In this document: in pieces, positions 1 to 12,134 of the stretch
Layout of the letters: the number at the start of each line of letters is the position of its first letter
How positions within the stretch are numbered: the stretch's first letter is position 1
Assembly: GCA_001949185.1 (NCBI GenBank)
Contig: BDGG01000014.1
Span: forward strand, 876,504-940,503
DNA: 64,000 nt
Source: Ramazzottius varieornatus
Lineage: Eukaryota > Tardigrada > Eutardigrada > Parachela > Ramazzottiidae
Direction of reading: 5' to 3'
Program-made: the position numbers and the translations under genes
Notes under the pieces: model-generated
What the model was told of the DNA's origin: nothing
Database searches by the model: none
Seen by the model: only the letters and a program-made list of their open reading frames with translations

Positions 1-93
1 ACTCGTTTCGTGGGGGGTTATACTGATTCACTAATGACACAATGGCAGAAACGATGTTATAACGAGGGGTGGCATAAAATTATCGAAATGGCT

Positions 94-1176
94 GCGCGGG
101 AAAGATCTCTCCCGCGGAGTGTTCTAACTATGGGGAGCGATCGCCCCCGCAAAGTAATTTGAGACCATATAGGCTATGCAGGAGAGATTGAAACCAGTGC
201 TTTATTGAATCCTATGAAGCTTGCTCTCTATTGAATTTTCTCAAAACCAAGCTTTATTCACCTAACGCTTCTTACGTCACAGCCTGGGCACTGTCGCAGC
301 TGGTCAGTTAGTTGGCGAAGCTTTACTGTAGTTCCTTCAACAAAAACACCCCCAAGTTTTCAGATACGGTCGTAGCATTAAGAAGTCAAAACTAGCGGTT
401 CCTGGGTCCGAATCGCAGGCCACTGCTACGGCCATTGCAGTTGCGTGGATCCTCAGTCTACAGTATCTTGATTACAGTATCCTCAGTCTCTTGACTTTTG
501 ACATTGCTCCTGATGTATCTTCAAGATGCTTCCTTGCTTTCTTCCCATGAGGTGTCCTAATAGTCGGAGGATCTCATCGGTCATCTTGTGGCCCAGGGTA
601 CAATGATAATGTATCCATCTTTCCCTGCAGACTAACGATTGCCAATTAGCATGTATATGGACAACCTGTACCATTGGCCAAAGGACGTGAGGACATGGCA
701 AATCGAACAATCAAAGCGAAGGTGGAGTTCGGGGCGGCATTGCAATCAAGAGATTTGATCGGCTTTACTGGAAAGCAGTCTCTGAAATGTAAATCACCCC
801 ATCACTCACCCTGTAGCCTCGACTCATCCCAAACTCCCTGACTGAACATAGTGGCAGATGAAGCTATAGATATCACAGAAGAGATCACAGAAAAACTCCC
901 GGTATCACAAAGGAGCACCTTTTACGCCTGAAACAGCTGACTGAAACGGAAACATTGATCAAGGCTTTTGATTGCCGTCACGTCACGTCACACTGTCAGT
1001 TTTGATTGTTTGATTTGCCATGTTCTCACGTTCCTTTCGCCAATGGTACAGCAACCTCAACCGTCATTACGAAAACACTGATTTCTCCCGCATAGCCTAT
1101 ACAGTGTCAAATAACGTTGCGGGAGCGATCTCTCTCGCGCAGTCAAGGCACTCCGCAGGGGAGAATCTCTCCCGCG
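94..1176. mobile_element. Non-autonomous DNA element with ~97-bp imperfect terminal inverted repeats
   Basis: The stretch 94-190 reappears in reverse complement at 1,078-1,176. Both arms contain, in order, CGCGGGA-AGAT, a CTCCC/CCCGCGGAGTG block, a GAGCGATC block, CCCGCAA, TTATTTGA/TAATTTGA and a TATAGGCTATGC block. Identity is roughly three quarters by eye, so the element is old. The 0.9 kb between the arms has no convincing reading frame; the only open stretch (483-710, minus strand) resembles no known protein. The size and long arms fit a MITE-like or foldback element. No target-site duplication could be identified, so the superfamily is unknown. Confidence 0.6.
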
Positions 1177-1470
1177 AAGACCTCACCTAAATCTATTTGC
1201 TGAATAGTTTATTATCAATCTGATCAAAACACTTGGAGACGAACCACACCTTCAAAAGAGCTGCGTCGACCCACAGCAGGGGCCTAGTGCGGAAAAGATA
1301 AAGCAAAAATGCAACAAGTGGTATGAGACCAGGACTGAGACATAATGCCCCCACATATGATGGCCGAGTGGGCGGAAACATGAATATGGATAGCTTGCTG
1401 AATACAGACACGCAGATAAGACGCCAACTTTTGCCAAGTGGATAGTTTCGTTGTTTGGTTGTCAAGTTAG

Positions 1471-2816
1471 TTATTGGTAACTGTCGATCAGTTGTGTCAG
1501 GCTCTGGAAACTGCTCGACGAGGATCCTCCTGTCTTCCAAGCTAGCCGTAATTTTTCTTTGACGGTCAGTGCCCCGTTTCCTTTGGTCTGCGCCATCTCG
1601 ATCATTTGCAGTATCTCGTCCTCCAACACGACCCGACCACTGGACAGGTGGGCGTCGCGGATGATGACGCCAGCTTTGTTCCTTTCGACCAGTTCCGCAT
1701 TGACCAGTTGATCGCCAAACTGCGACCAGCAAACAATGGGCTTGCCTTCGCTCAAGGCTTCGACCGTGCTGTTCCATCCGCAGTGACTAACGAACAGCCC
1801 GATGCTCTCATGGGAGAGGACCATCTTTTGGGGTACCCATGAGACGACCAAAAGCCTCTTGTCCGTCGCGACACTTGCTTCAAGGTCAAACTGCGCCAGT
1901 GACATGAGCTCTTCGGAAAGATGAATGTGATAATCCGTGCGCAACGACCAAACAACTGGCTGGTTCAGTCGTACGAGCGCCTGACTGAGTTCCTTCAGTT
2001 GCTGCGGCTGCGGCAACATAACCGTCCCGAAGGAAACGTACACCACACTAGAGGAAGCTTGTCTGTCCAGCCACTGTCGAAGTTTGGCCGTAAGACTGAC
2101 GTTGATGGCCGCACTATCATCGGTAGGAAGTAATGGTCCAAGACAAAAGATTGGAGAGATAATTGGCTCATCAAACTCCTGCAGTCAGTTAACAAGCAGA
2201 GCAACAGCAGAAGGGACCGAGTCTTTCAACGGTTGGAACATTGCTTTGACGACGCGGTCAGGTGCTATATTATCTTTCGTCGCCGACATGAGTAACATTC
2301 GACCGTGAGAGACGTCCAAAGGTTTACCTTCTTGGAAGTGCAAGGCTGTCTCGATTAGGTCCAAGCGTCCTGCCACGACCAGAATGAATGGCATTTTTTG
2401 TTTGACAAGCAGGCGTGTTGTATCGACACCAAAAAACGTTCCGCTGACAACCAAATCAACAGAACCTATGGTCTCTTCTTCCCGATATTCCTTCGACGTC
2501 TTCGATAAGATGCTATTCAGCAGGTTGCTGATTCCTTCGTTGACCAACGACATGAATTGGCTGAAGGTGTGGTTTTTCGCCGCATCGTGCACATCCTCAG
2601 CGATGCCGTCGTTAATGGCAGCAGTTTCAAGCTGGCACCGTCAGCAGAAGTACTGTACAATCCCCGTTCCTCCAAAAGGCTGGCCGTGCTAGCGGAAACT
2701 GCAAAGGTAACGCGGTGGTATGGACCAAGTCTACGAGCCAATTCCAACATGGGTATAAGATGGCCATATGTAGGATCTGATACGCACAAGACATGTTTTT
2801 TCTTCCTGGACATCAT
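1471..2816 (-). pseudogene. Plant-type UDP-glycosyltransferase, decayed paralog
   Basis: This is a broken copy of the intact glycosyltransferase at 37,849-39,240. It starts at the ATG at 2,814-2,816 with KKHVLCVSDPTYGHLIPML, which carries the family's N-terminal catalytic His (YGHL). Around 2,610-2,620 the frame shifts, between DGASLKLL and the following INDGIAEDVHD. A TGA at 2,185-2,187 interrupts the frame after VPSAVALLVN, where the intact copy continues with SVRSF. Downstream in the same frame come CLGPLLP, a linker, VVYVSFGT and a recognisable PSPG box with HCGWNS and EALSEGKP, ending in QLIDSYQ. About ten residues are also missing near the stop. There are no introns, as in the intact copy. 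Reading the stop as an intron was rejected because no plausible donor lies close enough upstream. A loss-of-function relic is very likely. Confidence 0.8.
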
Positions 2817-3623
2817 GATTTGCCAAGACTGTGTACAGCTAGCCCAAAAATAGATCGATTAAACCAACAGGCTACGTACGTGCGACAGCACAACTGGAGA
2901 AGCTTATCCAAAAGTTCTACCATTGCAAAAGTTTTGAGGTTAGTGCGTTGCGTTACTGCTGGCACAAAAGAACTGCAAGTTGTATCTTGGCCAAAGACTG
3001 ACTCTAGCCTACCCTTTTATGGACGACCTCACTAACTAAGATAAGACTGCATGATGTTTGGAGGACACGGAGGGACTAAAACAGACGTTCGCTCTTCGCG
3101 CGGAAGAAGTAGGGTCCCCTCTTGATGATGCTAAAACCGCTTCTTTATAGGCCTATGATGAGATTTGACGGTCAAACGGCTGCTTTCAGGCAGGAAGTAT
3201 GGTCCAAAGCTCGCAGAACGTTCTTGACGAGGCATCGCACATCTGCAGTCTACTTCTGCCCAACAACAATCACTGAGTATTGGCCTAAACGGACTCCACG
3301 GCGAGCGACAAAAGTCGACGGAAAAAACGGTTTTTCGGTGACGTCGTCGTTCGCACTTCCAGCGGCGAACGTTTTGCGACTGCGGCGAAAGTTATCGAGT
3401 ATGAACGGCTCGGTTTTTTGCCTTTTCCGCGCGGTTTTTCGTGCTAACTTTTACGTTTAGTGCCGTGGTTTGCTACCTGCGGAGATTAGGTTGAAAGGCA
3501 AGCGGAAAAAAACTCTTCGCTGATAAACTCCATTTCGCGCTTTTTCTTCAAATTCTCTTCTGCTCTGCGGAATCTTTTCATTGGGTTCTGATACATTTAC
3601 GTTGTTAACTGCTGGTCAAGAAA

Positions 3624-4825
3624 TGGCTGATGATGAGGATAACGAGGAGATACAAGAAGGCAGTGAAGTGGAGGAAGAGGAGCACGAAAGCGAGGCCACG
3701 GTGATGAGACAGTTGAAGGAGGCGCTAATCGAAGAGATGCGCAGCCATTCTTCGCTGTATAACAATGCAAGGAAAACCTTCAAAGATATCAAGATGAAAG
3801 CCAACGCTTGGAAGTCAGTCGCGAAAGCCCTGAGTAGGTTCTCGGGCTCCGCGGATGAAGAGGGTGAGTCAACTGTTTTCTTGTCCATTGATTTTCATGC
3901 AGGATTGACGATGAGTTTATAGTCTCTAACGGCACATTCTTTAGCTCAGATGAACAGTTTCGCACCCTGTGTATGAAGACTTGGAAGGGCTACGGGAGAG
4001 ATTCATGAGAGAGCTGAGAGAGGGGAAGAAGAGAAGTGGAGACAAGGGAGAACGGAAGAGGCCTTGGGAGTTTATAAATCAGCTTGAATTTATTCAACCT
4101 TATGTGTGCACTCGCTCGTAATTATGCTGCTTGAACGGATCCTTCAGTTTGAAAATAAAACTTCTTGTCAATTTTTTTTATTTACTTACAGGACTAAAGG
4201 CAACCTTCTGGTGCCCAAGAAGCTGAAAAACGCTGGAAGCGGACTGACCTCTCAACAGACCCAGCAGAACCAACAGACCCAACTTGCTTCTGTCGGGCGG
4301 GTGGCAGAATCGGATGCAGATGACGCTGACGTATGTTCGCTGCCAGTTCCAGGCTCTCCATTCAGTCCATCGTGTTCTGGAAGTCGAAAGAGCGGAAAGG
4401 CTGACCATAGTTTCTTCGAAGATTACATCCGTAACGATAAGGAATCTACTGACAGGTTCGCGCAAGTACTTGTCGCGTCTACCTCCAGCGGAAGCGATGC
4501 TTCGCTGGATGAAGTCGATCTTCAAGGTGGGTACCAGTTCGACTTCCGGTGGATTATTCCTGTCATAAGCAATATGGTAACAGCTTGTAATTTTGCAGTT
4601 CGCGTTTGGGCTTCTTTGATCAAGAAGCATGTCGGAAAGAAAAGCGTCCGGAAGATCCTGCAAGATATGACAAGCCAGCTCGGATACATGCTAGACGAAT
4701 CAGAAGCGGAAATGGCCACATCTGCCCAATTATTTTCTAGTCGGTCAATTATCTCAGATAAATACTTGTGTATTAAATTTGTAATGCACGCCATAATAAA
4801 TCAGACTGGAAATTTTTCAGAATAA
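3624..4825 (+). pseudogene. MADF-BESS DNA-binding protein of a Harbinger transposon, frameshifted
   Basis: The first exon starts at the ATG at 3,624. It has an acidic leader and then the first half of a MADF (Myb/SANT-like) domain: LIEEMRSHSSLYNN, then KTFKDIKMKANAWKSVAKAL. It ends at a GTGAGT donor near 3,863. The second half lies at about 3,945-4,120 in two frames: LCMKTWKG in one and LRERFMRELREGKK, then RPWEFINQLEFIQPYV in the other, so a single-base indel has split the domain at about 3,990. A third part (4,195-4,760) has a polar Gln/Ser-rich linker and ends in a BESS-like segment, SLIKKHVGKK and VRKILQDM, again with a frame change just before it. MADF proteins are the usual second gene of animal PIF/Harbinger elements. 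The transposase lies 0.7 kb away on the opposite strand, which supports the assignment. Functionally dead as it stands. Confidence 0.65.
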
Positions 4826-4953
4826 ACGAAAGAAAGCAACTGGACGTCAGTCTTATCGGAAAATTAGACAAAACAAAAAGTTTGAACGACAATGATTACG
4901 CGTTTTCCACTTATACGTTCTGCTTGAGAAACAAGACAAAGCTGGAATGTCAG

Positions 4954-5445
<492 letters not shown>

Positions 5446-5454
5446 TCACGGTTT

Positions 5455-6798
5455 TCTCCCCTTTGACAGACCCCTGTCAACCTTTGCGTCCTGCCACGGA
5501 ATCTGTCCTTCTTTGCTCGAAAAGTAGTCTGTGAACATCTGGCGAACATTGCTGGCTTCCTGCGATGATCTGCGACTGTAATAAGCTGGTAAAGCTACCA
5601 GATTTTTGGTCTGTTCTTCGATCTGCTTCTTCAGTTCCCACTCCTACACTGACTGGTCCAGATCAGGATCGTGTCTGATCCGCTGAGGAGGAAGATACTT
5701 GTCTGCTGGCTTCGCCGTGGCGTCCTTCTGTCTCAGGAAGTTGTGTAAGACAACTGTGGCTAGGATGATTCGCTCCACTTGTTCCGCACTAGCTTGGATG
5801 GTACGACGGTAGATCCTCTAGCGCTGGGCCAGAATACCAAGACATTTTCGACGATCCTTCGTGCACGACACAGACGATAATTAAAGTATGTTCAGGATGA
5901 CTAAGCTTGTCTCCCGGAAATGGACGCATCAGGTTCTTTTTTAGTGGAAAAGCTTGGTCAGCAACGATGACGTATGACATCTTCAGGTCCGTAGCTGGCA
6001 GATTTCCGTCTTCTGGTAACTCTAGTGTCCCCTCTTCCAGCTTTTGCCCGAGAAGACTAGCAGTGAATGTGCCACTGTCACTCTGCTTACCATAGCCACC
6101 CACGTCGATAACTGTAAAGTTGTAGTGAGCATCGACAAGAGCGAGAAGAACCATGGAGAAGGGATCCTTGTAGTTGTGGTACTGAGAACCCGAGTTGTCA
6201 AAAGCCTGCACGCGTACATGCTTTCCGTCCAAGGCGCCGACACAGTTAGGGAAATGCCACAGTCTCTGGAATTCATCGGCACTGTTCTTGAAGAATTCTT
6301 TTGAGGGTGCTGGAAGGTACTCTGGTTGGAGAGCACGATACAAAGCGTCACACGTTTCGTGGAAGATGTCACCCACCGTCGTCTTTCCCAGTCTGAAACT
6401 TGCAGCCACTGTTGCATACGAATCACCGGTCGCAAGAAGCCCACAAACAATAGCATCACGTCAGTCTTCGTAATGCCGGCTCATGAGCGAGTCAAATACC
6501 TTAGCGTCACAGCCAGACGTTCCTCAGCGTAGATCGGAAGTCGATGTGTAGTCTTTTGTTGAATGTGTGGCTCCACTATCTCTAGTAGTTCGTCAAAGGT
6601 CTCCTTGTTCATCCGGAAATACGTGTGGTGCTGTTCCGGATCTTCGCTTCGAATCTCTTGTATCAAAGCATAGAATTCTCCCTTCTGTTGGCGATGCAGA
6701 TTCACAGGGCGAATGTACATGGAACGGGCTTTCTTGGGACGGTACTGCGATATGTAGTATGCCTTGGCCAGTCTCAAAAGTTTCCACCGTCTAAACAT
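5455..6798 (-). pseudogene. PIF/Harbinger (HARBI1-like) DDE transposase, broken
   Basis: The order on the minus strand follows the HARBI1 family. The N-terminal part at 6,798-6,490 includes TYFRMNKETFDELLEIV and RLAVTLRYL. A 60-bp disrupted joint follows. The core at 6,409-5,900 has ASFRLGKTTVGDIFHETC, then the first catalytic Asp in CVGALDGKHVRV, then VIDVGGYGKQSDSGTF, then a second acidic site in VIVADQAFPLKKNLMRPF. After a frame change near 5,890 come LCRARRIVENVLG, which holds the catalytic Glu, and ATVVLHNFLRQ at about 5,750. The C-terminal FTDYFSSKEGQIPWQ lies at about 5,520 before a stop near 5,455. At least two frameshifts and an in-frame stop make it inactive. It converges with the MADF-BESS gene, the arrangement expected for a two-gene Harbinger element. 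Confidence 0.8.
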
Positions 6799-6964
6799 CC
6801 AGTACTACAATCCAATCAGACGACCCTGGTTTTTAGACAACATTCTCGATCAGAAATCTGAGGATCACAGAGATAAAGATCAAAGGGAGAACAATATCAT
6901 AATTACGACGGAAGGAACGAAAGATCGCGAGCTTGCGACTTCCGTCAGGTTATGGGCCATAATA

Positions 6965-6994
6965 TGACATGACCTGACATCATATGACCTGACG
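6965..6994. repeat. Short direct repeats TGACCTGAC-
   Basis: The motif ATGACCTGACAT/ATGACCTGACG occurs twice within 30 bp, just outside the N-terminal end of the Harbinger transposase. Similar GTGACCTG(A/C)CATG motifs recur at 63,179-63,214, far away. They may be subterminal repeats of a transposon, but no terminal inverted repeat could be fixed here. Confidence 0.3.
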
Positions 6995-6999
6995 TGCTG

Positions 7000-9900
7000 T
7001 TTTTGACTTAGCGAAGTATGAACGACAGGCACTTTTTACGGAGAACATGCAAAGACTCAAAACTTTCGAAAAAGTCCGAAGAAGCTGTCTGCGTCAAAAT
7101 TCTCGAACGGTTACTCGTCGCACGACTTGGTCGCTTGCTTTTGGTCGTCGTCTTCTGTCGCTCGCCATCTAGTCCGTGTGCACCTTATGTCTCACTCCGC
7201 TAAGTCAAGCTTCACAAATTAACGGTACATCTGTTGTTCACTTTTGTCGCGTCACTGTGACCAAGTGCGGTATGCGCCCCGCCCAAGACAACTTCCTACC
7301 ACTCATTATACCAAAGCTGCCGCGACTCCATTCGAGTTCCACTTCAAAACTGCGATTTCTCTTGGTTTAAAATTCTATTTGCCACTTCCAAGAAATTCAC
7401 TGGACTGAAATCTATTGCACAAAAAGTCAAGATTGACATTAAACTTGAGGAAGAGCAAAGTGACAAATTCACTATCTCGTCGGGCCCCTGTTCGAAAAAT
7501 TATTTTTTCAGTCTTCCATTGATATCTCGCGGTGTGGCTCTTGAAAAAGATCAAACATCCTCCAAGCGCAAATTCGTCGTTCTGGAACACTGCTAGAAAT
7601 TTTTCCCGAAACGAGTTTTCCCGCCAAAACGGAGAAAATTCGACGGTTTTAAATCGTTTGGCGAGTTTGCTCGGAACTTTCCCGCTCTTTCTCAAGAAAC
7701 TTTTCGTTTCCTTTGTTGGTTGTAACCACTGTCTTTTGTGATTTAAAATTCTCGTGCTGTGATGAACTGCCGTTTCGTGCGTATCCGGAATGTGAATTTC
7801 GTCAAGCAAAAAACCTGAGGGAAAATTCCTAAACTATACTTACCCTTAACAGGCGTGCCGCAGTTGGGGAATGGCAATGATAAGCCTGACGTCACGGCCC
7901 AAACCGCCGTGTCAGCAGTGTACGTACTCTGTCCCCATGGAGCCGTAACGCAGGCGAACTCGAATTGGCCTGAATTCGCCGACTAGACTACGAGCCGTCA
8001 GTCACATGACGGGCAGTACATGGCGGTGTCAATTTATTTCCGCAGAGGATGTTGGGCTGCAGCACGGCTGACTCATAGGCCCTTGTTCCATATCACACTG
8101 GATTCTGCTCTATGGCAAAACGATATTGGTCTTAAATTACAGATTACTGGGATCAGTACTGCAACAGCGGATTATTCGTCACCTGCACTAGCGGAAGTCT
8201 CTATATATGGTCCAATGAAATGCGGTTGTTTTGGCGCAGGAATTTTACTGTAACAATCGAATATCATTACGCAAACTACGGTACCCCCTGCTAGCGCCTT
8301 CGTGGCAACAAAGAACTACGAGAAGAACGTAGCGGACTTGTCGATGCAAAATCGCATGGCGAACTTGTCAGCCTTAAGGCCGCGCGGTGGCAACACGTCC
8401 TATTGCCTTACCTCCCACAACTTGACGAAACGCGACACGCACGCCCCAAGCTGCTCTCGGAAAAAACTTCCCACAGGCTTTTTTACACTGGAGAATTCTC
8501 TCTTCCTGTCAGACTCGACAAGAGTCTCTCTGTATTCACCTTAGCTTCTGGACCAGTGCGGCTAGATTCCGCAAGGTTTCTAAAGAACCGAGAAGCAAGC
8601 AAAACAACCCAGTACTTCGTCAGATCCGACGCTGACAAGTTCGCCTTGCGATTTTGCATTGACAAGTCCGCTATGTTCTCCTCGTAGCCATCCATTTCCA
8701 TATTACGTAAGCGGAGAACCATGCTTATCATCTCTATCAACTCTGATAACTATTGCTGTTTACTTCAGCCAAGGCGACCCGGGATCCTTTATGTTGATGT
8801 ACCATGGAGTGGATCGTGAACTAGCAAAAAACATATCAGGGCGACTCGTTACGAGGTGAATACGCAGACCAGACGGATCGAGCAGAAAAATTAGCATGAT
8901 TTAGTGATTTTTGGAAACTGTAGCGTCAGCTCACTGCAGTAGAGCTGAAAGAAACCGTTCTGCGTAACATTTTTGTGACTATCTTCGAATTCAAGGTGTC
9001 GCAGTCAACCTGCTCTATCATACGATGACGTAACCATGACGGTACGGAGCCCGGCTACAGCCAATGGCTTTTTCAGTACGCTTATTGATGGGCTATGTAA
9101 GGTAGAATCCTCCTTTTTTTCTAACGATCATTTGCACCCACGGTCATCGAAATCTACAAAATGTTTTCGTGACTAGCAGAAACGGTTGCTGACACCTGAA
9201 CAGCATGAAGGATGCAAATTCTCATACTAGTTACAGAAAACAAAACGTAATCTAAACCATGATTAGAAGTCTGCTGGGACCATTTCATGTCGTTGACCTC
9301 GTACTGATCACAGCTAGTAATCCCGTGAGATCGGTCGCCCAAGTTTTGTCGACTTATGAACCCCGTCCGCGACTGATGATTTATCTCGACCCTCCCCGCG
9401 AAGTACAGTGGGTAGACCTTCATGCCGATTTTATAAACCCGCCGATAAGTAAGGCTTCCTCTTTCTGTTCTAATCTCATCAACAAGTCACTAAACATATA
9501 AAAGTCACCTTATGCATATGGTCGTAGTAGCCATCGCCAGCTTAATTCATGAGGCCCAATGCTGTTCAAATCTGAGATCAGATAAACTCAAGCACGTTGA
9601 TACGGTTCTGGATTGACGAGTAACCTTGTCTTTGCTCAAAAATGGCGAAAATAACGGTTATCGTTTCAGCTCCGAATGAGGATAATGACGATCAGCCTAT
9701 GGAGGACCGAAATTACTTTCTGTCCTGTATACGCCTAGGACTGTTCTCGACCGAGAACGGCGCAGCCGGGACTTCAGAGAACCTCCAGAGCTCACTAACG
9801 CACGTCCGTCCGTCCTCAAAATTCAGGCCAGGGTCCCAGCTAGCTTGTAAGAGGGAAAGAATTGGGGCTCTGAAAGGGCCCTTGTTATTCAATAAAAGGT

Positions 9901-10371
9901 ATCCCATCCAGGTTGGGTTGGTCCTTTGGGTTAGTGCTGTTGTGAGAACTGTTGGCGCCGTCAAAGACCATTAGACTGAACTCATTCCCCGGTACACCTC
10001 TTTGGCTGTGCTCAACTCAGATTTTCCGGCGCCGATCTGTCAATTTCCTTCTATGGGGGCCAGGGTGATCGTACTTGCATATTAAATCCAAGCTCTTAAG
10101 CATCTGATCCATTATGAATTGTCAAGCATGAACGAGCCGGGTTCCATCTACTTAGTTTGTCCCTTGAGAACTGACCGCCGTATACCGTCAGGTGAAGTGA
10201 TTAGTGGCAAGTGTGCCGAGATCACAACAGTGGTTTGTACAAGCAACCTTTTTCGCAGTTTAATCTGGATTATATAAGTGTTGGTGAAACGCCGACTGCT
10301 TGACAAAAAACTAGATGCTCATCTTGCGGTGAAAAGTTCTTTGTTGAAATGTACGCGCTGTGCCAACTTGA
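7000..10371. other. Gene-poor interval
   Basis: No gene could be recognised in this 3.4 kb. Open frames of 90-145 codons exist (for example 7,375-7,809 minus and 9,642-9,974 plus). They show no known domain, no splice-site support and no homologous second copy in the window. A MITE-like inverted repeat occupies 8,316-8,687. The end of the interval precedes the GPCR-like gene and may hold its promoter. Confidence 0.5.
8316..8687. mobile_element. MITE-like element, ~60-bp terminal inverted repeats
   Basis: The left arm begins CTACGAGAAGAACGTAGCGG and continues through TTGCATCGAC-complement sequence to GCGAACTTGTCAGC at about 8,376. The right arm (8,630-8,687) is its reverse complement with about five mismatches (CTACGAGGAGAACATAGCGG). 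The 370-bp length, long arms and lack of coding sequence fit a miniature inverted-repeat element. No clear target-site duplication was seen. Confidence 0.65.
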
Positions 10372-10419
10372 GTGCGGAAGTTGCGTCACCGACTTAGGCG
10401 ACAGTATAAATTTGGCAAA

Positions 10420-11493
10420 ATGGTAAACCTATCTACAAGCCACGGTTACGAGACAAATGGCACTTTGCACTTCAACAAGAGTACCACCCTCTACCAAAGA
10501 GAGTATCCATGGATCTGGAACTTTGCTAACATCTTCCAGCTGGGCGGCAAACTTTTCGCTCTGATCTTCAACGGTCTTCTCCTCCTCTTCTGCAAGTGTC
10601 GCACCGTTCGAAACCCATTCAACCTCTACGTTCTCAACCTCACTTTGGCCAACTTGTCCAGCATCGTGGTGATGTATCCCTACCAAGTCTTCGATCAACT
10701 AAACCGAACGTACTTCTCGTCCGTATTTCGTTGTTTCTTTTACCGTTACCTGACCTACACGATACCCGGCTGGATTCACAACGCCCATCGACTCATTGCC
10801 CTCAACCGATTGTGGGCTCTCGTCTTCCCCATATCCTACCGCAACTACGGCCAAGCACACTTCGCTACTCGACCCCTCTTTGTCTGTTGCGCAATGCTTG
10901 TTTACCTGCACGCTGTCTTGGTACCAGTGTTGATTGCCGACTACATGATACCTCGCTTTCCGCTTTAGAACTACCACTGCGCCATCTCGGCCAGCACTCA
11001 ACCAGCTTGGCTTGCTGCTACCCAGATGTGCATTCACAACCTGCCGATCATCGTCATCCTGATGGTATATCCCTTCATCTTGGTCAAAATGATGCCAAGA
11101 CCTCGAAAGACTAAACAGAAGACAGGCACGACCAAGACGACGACGTCGAACCGGACGGTTTCTGCAGAGGATGCGCTGACGGTTGCGCCGAAAGCAAGTA
11201 TCAATCATTCGACTAACAAAATGGCCACTGCGGACAATAAGCTTGGACGTTGGAGGATGATGTGCGGCAACGGCTTCTTGACGTTGACCTTCATGTGTCT
11301 GGTGGTGTTGGTGACATTACTGCCCGCCCAGCTCTTCTATTCGTCGCTGGCTTTTCGCTTGAATATTTACATCAACGTCGGCGTGACTAATTTCCTGTAT
11401 GGTCTCATGGGTCTCTGCGACCCGGTGGCCTTTCTGCTAACTGTCAAAAATCTTCGAGAAGCGATGGGAAAGCTCTTCAAATGTCAACGGTGA
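10420..11493 (+). pseudogene. Rhodopsin-family GPCR-like gene interrupted by one in-frame TAG
   Basis: From the ATG at 10,420 a single frame encodes a glycosylatable N-terminus (NLS, NGT and NKS sites) and a first membrane segment (LFALIFNGLLLLFC). TM2 (NLYVLNLTLANLSSIVVMYP) carries the N-L-x-x-A-N/D-type signature. TM3 ends in IALNRLWALVFP in place of DRY, and TM4 (FVCCAMLVYLHAVLVPVL) follows. At 10,966-10,968 the frame meets TAG. It then continues without shift into NYHC (a probable ECL2 cysteine), TM5 (LPIIVILMVYPFILV), a basic third loop, TM6 (FLTLTFMCLVVLVTLLPAQLF) and TM7 (GLMGLCDPVAFLLTV), ending at 11,493. Apart from the stop the frame is open for 358 codons, and all seven membrane segments survive. 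So this is a very recent pseudogene, a null allele, a base error, or readthrough. No intron explains the stop. The ligand cannot be predicted. Confidence 0.75.
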
Positions 11494-12134
11494 AGCTAAA
11501 GAGCACGCAGCAACACCTGATTTATTGAGAACGATGAGGTGAATACAATGAACCTACTTCACTAACAGGATGTTTACCTGGGGAAGCGACGGACACAAAC
11601 CCAGTTTCACCACAGACGCCGCCGTAAACATGCATTCATGCCGCACTTCGAGGTTTGTGTACTAGCTGAATAAATACAATACAATACAATACTTCGCCGA
11701 TTGACATCCAAGCTGGTTTCCCTTTGGATTCCGAATGCAAATAGCCACAAGAGTCCTTTCTTTGGATAAAGATCTACAGCTCAGGAATGGTGCCATGTGA
11801 AAAGAATTACTCAGTCGGATAGCACCATTGCTTTTTTTGCAACCTCAGCGAGACGAACCGTTGGAAAAAGCACATCTATTAAATCACCTGTGGTGCAACC
11901 AGCTAGTAACGTTTTCGGCTTTGTCCGTGTCGCACAATGGCTAGCCTCGTTGTTTTGCAAACGAAAGAGGGTAATGAAACAACCATAGGATATCCGTTGA
12001 CTTACTGTGGGCAAAGCTAAAACCTCCAGTGCATAAATCCATCGTCAATACGACTGCGAAAACATCCGCGGTTGGCTGAGGCTGTGTTCGGCAAACCAGC
12101 GCTGGTTCGATTATACAGTAGATGCAAGCCAAAC

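Noticed and set aside
2160-2215. A short intron to explain the TGA in the UGT copy (CTGACTGCAG looks like branch point plus acceptor)
   Set aside because: The nearest GT upstream would give an intron of about 27 bp, and a separate frameshift remains at about 2,615, so a pseudogene is simpler.
7375-7809. 144-codon minus-strand frame as a gene
   Set aside because: Low-complexity, Lys/Phe-rich, no recognised domain, and no second copy in the window.
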